Positions 59,627 through 64,000 of a stretch of DNA of 64,000 nucleotides are shown here, piece after piece; the stretch's first letter is position 1; each line of letters begins with the position of its first letter. The position numbers and the translations under genes are program-made. The notes beneath the pieces were generated by a model. The model made no database searches. It was not told the origin of the DNA and saw nothing but the letters and a program-made list of their open reading frames with translations. This stretch comes from Aliivibrio sp. S4MY1 (lineage in GTDB: Bacteria; Pseudomonadota; Gammaproteobacteria; Enterobacterales; Vibrionaceae), in the NCBI RefSeq assembly GCF_028765545.1, contig NZ_JARACP010000012.1, positions 1 to 64,000 of the forward strand, read 5' to 3'.

Positions 59627-62476
59627 TTATTTTCTTAGTTTTTCATTCAACGATTTAGTGAATCTATTGAATTGAGCTGTTCCACCGACTATCGCTATAT
59701 CAAAAGTTCTTTTGTTTTGCTCATACGCATCGTCAGCAGTTGTTTTCTTCAAAGAGACATCATCAAGCGCATCAGTCAATCTCATCATGTGAGAACCAAT
59801 ATTAATCAAATAATAGATAGTTCCACCAAGCAAAATCAGCCCTGTCATATTGTCTAAAAATAGTCCAATAAACTGTTCAAAAAAGCTATCGTGTCCCGAT
59901 GTAGCAGTGAAATTCAACGATAAAAAGTCAAACACAACTGGTAAAAAGTTAATCACCAAATCAGTAACATACAACAGTGTTGCAAGTGCTAAAAATCCAG
60001 TCGTAGCAAGCATATACGGAGAGGCCAAAATCAATGCAATTTTACCCAACGCTTTTACGTGATGAGTAGAATCAGTGCTTAAAAAATACATTTGAGCTAC
60101 TACGTAAGCGATCAAGAACGGGTATAGCTTTAACTCAAACACAATAGACAATTGAGTAATGTGATTTACGCTTTGAGCAAATAATTCTGGTAGTTGCATT
60201 AGCAAGCCAAATATGAAAAATACAAATCCAGCTTTCATCGATAAACCACCTAAGAAGTTAGCCGTTGTGCTTGTAGCGTCTAACGTTTTAGCAGTGATAT
60301 TTTTAAGCACAGCAGCTTTATTTTTCTTACCCGTTTTGATTTTTTTCTTGCCAGTGTTTTGATCAAGCATCGCTTTTGCAATCGCAGACGTAATGCTTGA
60401 TGAAGCTATTGTAGTTAAACCACCTACAACGGCTTTACCACCATTTATCAGAAGCGCATTTTGAACATCGTGATAAGTCTGATTCCCTTGTCCTTTGCTT
60501 GCGTTAATCTGACAATCTAAAAGCTCTTGTGAAGTGGTTGTAGAGTCTTTAACACAGTAAAGCTTCATCATTTCGTTATTCAGACCTTGAATTTCATCAA
60601 GAATGTTCGATTCAGCAGATTCTAACGCTGTTCCACTTTGCTCAACATCAACAGAATCAACCTGATACTTATCTTTTAATAAGACACTACCGAAGCTATT
60701 AGACTTAGCGACAAGCTCCACAGCTTTACTCAGATCGAATGAATACATATCAGCCATTTTATCAACAGTATAAAGATTATAGTGTGGCTCACTCTCTAAA
60801 TCAGATCTTGTTTGAAAATATGGTAATGACTTTGACGTATCGAAAATATTCAAAGATGCGCTACTACTGAACAAATGTTGATATTCACCATTACCTGTTT
60901 TAAGGACTTTCCAGAACTTGTTGAAGCTCTTAAAACCTTCGTTGTATAACTCAACTAAACGCTCTTCAACATCGTAAATCTCGTGGATTTGCTCATAGAA
61001 AGCTTGGTTAACTACATCATATTGATTTGCCAGTTCATCAACAGCACTGTTAAAAATCGCTTGTGCTTGGTTTTCGTAATACTCAATATCATTTAACATC
61101 ACTTCTTTATCAGAACCATCAATTTGATAGACCTTATCTGAAATTAACTGAACTGAATCGCCCTTGTTGAAAGTTAAACAGTGATAATCAAACATCACGT
61201 TAGTCTGTAAATACTCATCAAAATCATTCTTTGCTTTTTGAACGATTTGACTATTCAAAGCACACATTTTCTTGTTTGAAAATTCATAGTGTTTATCTGC
61301 AAGTGATAACCAGTGATCAAGACTACTACGCTCAAACGCTACTGGTTTACCATTATCGTTAAACTGCACATAACCCACCAACAAACCTTTTTGATACTCA
61401 TTGCGATAAGCGATAAGAAGTTGTGATTTTCTGTTCTTAGTCAATTCTGATTTAGTCTTGTAGATAGAATCAAAAGCAGCATTTAGCGTATCCCAACCGC
61501 TTTTATAATCCTTTGAAGCAACAGCTTTAAACACTGTTTCACTAAACTTCACTTCACGCATTAACTCACCTAACTCGTGAGAATATTCATTTTGGCTGTA
61601 AACAAGAGAGCTACAACCATCAGCGTTAACCATACTTAAAGACGGGAATGACGCTCTATCGTGGTAATAAAGCTTGAAACCTCTATGCTTCTTGTCTTCA
61701 AGCATCGGGAAGTAAGCATCATTTTTTTTGTTGTAATACTCGATTGCTGCTTTCTGATCTTCAAATTCACGAGAAGCTAAATCTCTTGCACCGATTTCGT
61801 ATTTACGGTTGTTTGATAGACAAGTGTTAGTATCAAAAAGAGCGACAAGCTCTAACTCTGCTTGTGTTCGAGAGTTCTTCACTTGGTAGTTATGATTAGA
61901 TTGAGCTTCATCAATCAAGAAACTCATCAAGTTCTTAGATAGACCATTTGCATAACTCACAGCATATTGATTTTGTTTAATCTGAAATTGTGGCGAAGCA
62001 TAGTGAAGTCCAGCAATCAGTGTCGCAATGGTTAAGCAAAACACAGACTTTTTAAGACTAAACTTCTGTTGATTTTCGGCATTAGCTAAACGTCTAACAA
62101 CGACTGTCAGAATCGACAACACTGCAAGCGTTGAAAATACTGTCAGAAACACAGCAAAGCTCTTGTAAAGCTTATGACTGAACTTTGTAGTGTCATTTAG
62201 TTTTGATTGAAGAACATTTTTTGAAGCAGCTTGATCAGCGTCTATATGCTCATTCTCTTCAAAATATTTGTTAAGCGGATTATCGTTAGTATCGTGAAAA
62301 GTATCGATTAGACTGATTGTTTTGTCTTTTGATTTGCATATAGAAAAATGTTCTGAAAAAGACATTTTCTCAATAGTTTTCATTCCTCCGTCCAACTCAA
62401 TACAAGCTTCATCGCTTGGTTCTTGACAACCAGATAGCATTATTATGCTTAAAAATATTAGTATTAATTGTTTCAT
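59627..62476 (-). CDS. Large polytopic lipoprotein 4, DotA/TraY-like architecture (949 aa)
   Basis: The lipobox LSGC puts a lipid-modified Cys at residue 17. The chain then continues with helices at about 103-126 and 138-155, the motif NLMSFLIDEAQSN, about 550 residues of extracytoplasmic domain with several Cys, a basic cytosolic segment GKKKIKTGKKNK (about 700) and five or six helices up to about 900. A lipoprotein signal on a protein of this type is odd: either the lipid-anchored N-terminus and the following helices both insert, or the signal is not cleaved. It has a clean 14-bp-spacer promoter. Family assignment is architectural. Confidence 0.65.
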   Translation of the reverse strand: MKQLILIFLSIIMLSGCQEPSDEACIELDGGMKTIEKMSFSEHFSICKSKDKTISLIDTFHDTNDNPLNKYFEENEHIDADQAASKNVLQSKLNDTTKFSHKLYKSFAVFLTVFSTLAVLSILTVVVRRLANAENQQKFSLKKSVFCLTIATLIAGLHYASPQFQIKQNQYAVSYANGLSKNLMSFLIDEAQSNHNYQVKNSRTQAELELVALFDTNTCLSNNRKYEIGARDLASREFEDQKAAIEYYNKKNDAYFPMLEDKKHRGFKLYYHDRASFPSLSMVNADGCSSLVYSQNEYSHELGELMREVKFSETVFKAVASKDYKSGWDTLNAAFDSIYKTKSELTKNRKSQLLIAYRNEYQKGLLVGYVQFNDNGKPVAFERSSLDHWLSLADKHYEFSNKKMCALNSQIVQKAKNDFDEYLQTNVMFDYHCLTFNKGDSVQLISDKVYQIDGSDKEVMLNDIEYYENQAQAIFNSAVDELANQYDVVNQAFYEQIHEIYDVEERLVELYNEGFKSFNKFWKVLKTGNGEYQHLFSSSASLNIFDTSKSLPYFQTRSDLESEPHYNLYTVDKMADMYSFDLSKAVELVAKSNSFGSVLLKDKYQVDSVDVEQSGTALESAESNILDEIQGLNNEMMKLYCVKDSTTTSQELLDCQINASKGQGNQTYHDVQNALLINGGKAVVGGLTTIASSSITSAIAKAMLDQNTGKKKIKTGKKNKAAVLKNITAKTLDATSTTANFLGGLSMKAGFVFFIFGLLMQLPELFAQSVNHITQLSIVFELKLYPFLIAYVVAQMYFLSTDSTHHVKALGKIALILASPYMLATTGFLALATLLYVTDLVINFLPVVFDFLSLNFTATSGHDSFFEQFIGLFLDNMTGLILLGGTIYYLINIGSHMMRLTDALDDVSLKKTTADDAYEQNKRTFDIAIVGGTAQFNRFTKSLNEKLRK

Positions 62477-62503
62477 TCCTTTTTTCTCCTTTGATACTTT
62501 ACT

Positions 62504-62529
62504 AATATCATCAAAGAAAAAATAGACAA
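62504..62529 (-). promoter_or_regulatory. Putative 14-bp-spacer promoter
   Basis: TTGTCT, 14 bp, GATATT on the minus strand, 28 bases before the start at 62476. Confidence 0.5.
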
Positions 62530-62547
62530 TAGTTATACCATAAAAAG

Positions 62548-62577
62548 AATAAGCAATGTTTTACAACATTGCTTATT
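62548..62577. terminator. Strong terminator
   Basis: A perfect 13-bp stem, AATAAGCAATGTT with AACATTGCTTATT around TTAC, with T-run and A-rich flanks. It lies 6 bases past the stop of the minus-strand gene at 62583. Confidence 0.88.
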
Positions 62578-62582
62578 TTTCT

Positions 62583-63092
62583 TTATTTTGTGGGATAATC
62601 TTTGTGTTTAACATTCAATACAATTGCGTATTTCATCAGCATAGCAAGAGAAAAAGAATCAAAGGTTTTTGAAGTGCATAGACAACCGATTCTTGATTGT
62701 GTCGTATTAAAATGATTCGCTATGTATTGTTGAGATACATTTAAGCTTCTGATCTTTTCTACAATGCGATTACCAAGAATAATTTTATACATATCAATTG
62801 CATTTTGACTATCAGTAAGAGTCATAGTTTTGTAATGAAAAACAGAAATTTTGTATCTCAACACATTGCTGAATGAAAATTTCGATATATCATTCCTTGA
62901 ATGATTTATCATTTTACTCAAATGTGGCTGTTTACCGTTGATGAAATTACATAACTGGATCTGATTAACTTTTATTTTCTTGAACTTAGATTCAATACGT
63001 TTTAGCTCTTTGATTTTATACTTTAAAACCTGCTTTTCTGCCTCTTTGATTGTTGTTGAAAACTTGTAGTAATTATTGATTTTATTTCTCAT
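62583..63092 (-). CDS. Protein with two helix-turn-helix-like segments, possible regulator (169 aa)
   Basis: I chose the ATG at 63092, preceded by AAGGAGA. A basic N-terminus is followed by two segments of helix-turn-helix character: VNQIQLCNFINGKQPHLSKM (about residues 38-57) and LNVSQQYIANHFNTTQSRIG (about 119-138). The second closely follows the XRE pattern (Q-Y-I-A-x-H-F-x-x-x-Q-S-R-I). Each is followed by a similar FS...L.YKI/YAI tail, suggesting an internal duplication. It is a good candidate for a DNA-binding regulator of this element, but its target is unknown. Confidence 0.68.
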   Translation of the reverse strand: MRNKINNYYKFSTTIKEAEKQVLKYKIKELKRIESKFKKIKVNQIQLCNFINGKQPHLSKMINHSRNDISKFSFSNVLRYKISVFHYKTMTLTDSQNAIDMYKIILGNRIVEKIRSLNVSQQYIANHFNTTQSRIGCLCTSKTFDSFSLAMLMKYAIVLNVKHKDYPTK

Positions 63093-63119
63093 TTCTATTC
63101 TCCTTGTTATACAGACACG

Positions 63120-63145
63120 AATATAACAATTAAAAAATAAGTCAA
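63120..63145 (-). promoter_or_regulatory. Putative short-spacer promoter
   Basis: TTGACT, 14 bp, TATATT on the minus strand, 28 bases before the start at 63092. Confidence 0.45.
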
Positions 63146-63176
63146 TTAAAAGCATAAAAAATAAAACTCACAGAAT

Positions 63177-63206
63177 AAAAAAAGCCAGTGTCAAGCTGGC
63201 TTTTCT
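63177..63206 (-). terminator. Terminator of the 151-aa gene
   Basis: AAAAAGCCAG and CTGGCTTTT form a stem around TGTCAAG. The minus strand continues with T. Confidence 0.8.
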
Positions 63207-63241
63207 TATGTCATTTTATTCTGTCTATTTATCATTATTAT

Positions 63242-63697
63242 TTACATCGTTTTGATTTTAAGAGTAGTTAACTTGATGTTGTTGATAGTAGCTAAAACCC
63301 CATCTCTTGAATGTTTATTAGCTTTGATAATCAGTTCATTATCAGCAGTAAGACCAAAATAAACAGTGTCATTGCCATTCATAGCGATTACTTTTTTAAC
63401 GTGCATTTCCAGCGTTTTTACGTGCGTTTCAATTGCTTTATATGTGAACCCCTGCGCGATAAGATTAACATGTCTTTGATCTGCTTCTCTTTTCATTAAC
63501 GCATATTCTTTTTGAGATAATAGAGCCGCTTTAATCTCTTCAAGCGCAAAAGCTTGTTTATCGTCAGTAATAAAAGTGATAGTTGTATTTTTAAAATCGG
63601 GTTGATTCACAATACTCGAATAGTAATACATAGTATCTCTTAAAGTTTCAGTCTTTGTTTTTCTTGCCGTGATTTTTCTATAAATTTCTTTAAACAT
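63242..63697 (-). CDS. Hypothetical protein (151 aa)
   Basis: A soluble protein with a helical N-terminal half, basic at the start (YRKITARKTKTETLRD), and a C-terminal half of beta strands (TVYFGLTADNELIIKAN). No signal sequence and no known domain. The ATG at 63697 is preceded by AAGGAAA. It is separated by its own terminator from the HTH gene downstream. Confidence 0.6.
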   Translation of the reverse strand: MFKEIYRKITARKTKTETLRDTMYYYSSIVNQPDFKNTTITFITDDKQAFALEEIKAALLSQKEYALMKREADQRHVNLIAQGFTYKAIETHVKTLEMHVKKVIAMNGNDTVYFGLTADNELIIKANKHSRDGVLATINNIKLTTLKIKTM

Positions 63698-63854
63698 AAT
63701 TTCTATTTCCTTTTTTAATTGTTTTATTTTTTATATGACAAGTTGTTGTTTTGCCATACCTTTATTAATCCATATTTTAAAAATATGTCAAATCAAAAAC
63801 AGCAAGTTTTAACCCTTCAAAGTCCAAAAAAAACCTTGTTTAATATAGCTAATG

Positions 63855-63881
63855 TCATTTTTCCAATTTTTGCAAAAGTGC
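63855..63881. repeat. TTTGCAA dyad, copy I
   Basis: TCATTTTTCCAA, centre TTT, TTGCAAAAGTGC. The left arm is degraded. It lies 69 bases upstream of the start codon at 63950, in a promoter region. Confidence 0.65.
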
Positions 63882-63949
63882 ATAATCTTACGAAAAATTG
63901 AATAAAAACTATTTTGTAGTATATCTATTAATAAATAAGGAGATTAAAA

Positions 63950-64000
63950 ATGATTTACGAAAAAGAATACAACACAAAAACAAAAAAGCAGTTAATTGAT
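63950..64000 (+). CDS. Start of a gene running off the right edge
   Basis: An ATG at 63950 follows AAGGAG at 63938-63943 and opens a frame to the window end (MIYEKEYNTKTKKQLID, 17 codons). The opening is similar in style to the acidic coiled-coil protein at 39989 (MDYSKLLKQDLIELL), so it may be a paralogue, but too little is visible. A promoter-like TTGAAT with GTATAT lies 40-65 bases upstream. Confidence 0.65.
   Translation, partial: MIYEKEYNTKTKKQLID

Noticed and set aside
30462-64000. Phage origin of the right-hand region
   Set aside because: No capsid, terminase, portal or tail genes are visible. The content (ParA-like ATPase, relaxase-like protein, umuDC, large channel-like membrane proteins) fits a conjugative element better.

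Overview
The window looks like an Aliivibrio chromosome (A. fischeri / A. logei / A. salmonicida group). The main support is an ainS-ainR acyl-homoserine-lactone synthase/sensor pair lying between rluB and yciO. It is followed by rnm (yciV) and a Vibrio-style trp operon (trpL-E-G-D-CF-B-A) that has its own TrpR-type operator and attenuator. The DNA is AT-rich throughout and becomes markedly more so after about 22 kb.

Layout. Positions 1-2030 hold the end of a phage-like region: the C-terminus of a large protein, two small genes and an orphan beta-class adenine methyltransferase. Positions 2042-3946 hold a two-gene cassette of a metallo-beta-lactamase-fold protein and a four-helix membrane protein. 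Positions 4180-4870 hold a terminator, a 3' fragment of tRNA-Trp and a Doc-type toxin-antitoxin pair. Positions 5068-20868 are ordinary core chromosome: sohB, yciK, rluB, ainS (frame broken at an A8 tract), ainR, yciO, rnm and the trp operon. At 21144 a dicarboxylate-symporter gene starts normally but loses homology near 21.72 kb. This is the clearest candidate left junction of accessory DNA.

Positions 21.7-30.1 kb carry accessory genes of low GC: a NYN/OST-HTH protein, a lipoprotein, two diguanylate cyclases, a methyl-accepting chemotaxis protein, a type IV pilin-like protein and an EAL protein. This is a signalling and surface cluster probably centred on cyclic di-GMP.

Positions 30.4-64 kb look like a plasmid-like or integrative conjugative element that runs off the right edge. 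Almost nothing in it matches a familiar family except umuDC under a perfect LexA box and a ParA ATPase. A divergent relaxase-like protein with an HxH motif, an IcmC/DotE-like membrane protein and four very large exported polytopic proteins with one shared architecture (recalling DotA/TraY or extended VirB6 proteins) point to an unusual type IV secretion/conjugation apparatus. I saw no VirB4/VirD4-type ATPase, integrase or recognisable replication initiator, so these would have to lie outside the window.

The element has its own regulatory grammar: (i) at least eight gene starts preceded by TTGAnn, exactly 14 bp, then GATAAn; (ii) nine dispersed 27-28 bp dyads of the form GCACnTTTGCAA-N3/4-TTGCAAAngTGC in intergenic DNA; (iii) two CATTACC-N6-GGTAATG dyads in a divergent promoter region; (iv) a possible sRNA/origin region at 39.4-39.8 kb. 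It also contains a fresh 720-bp tandem duplication of an unknown gene. These shared signals tie the genes of the element together and are the best candidates for something undescribed.
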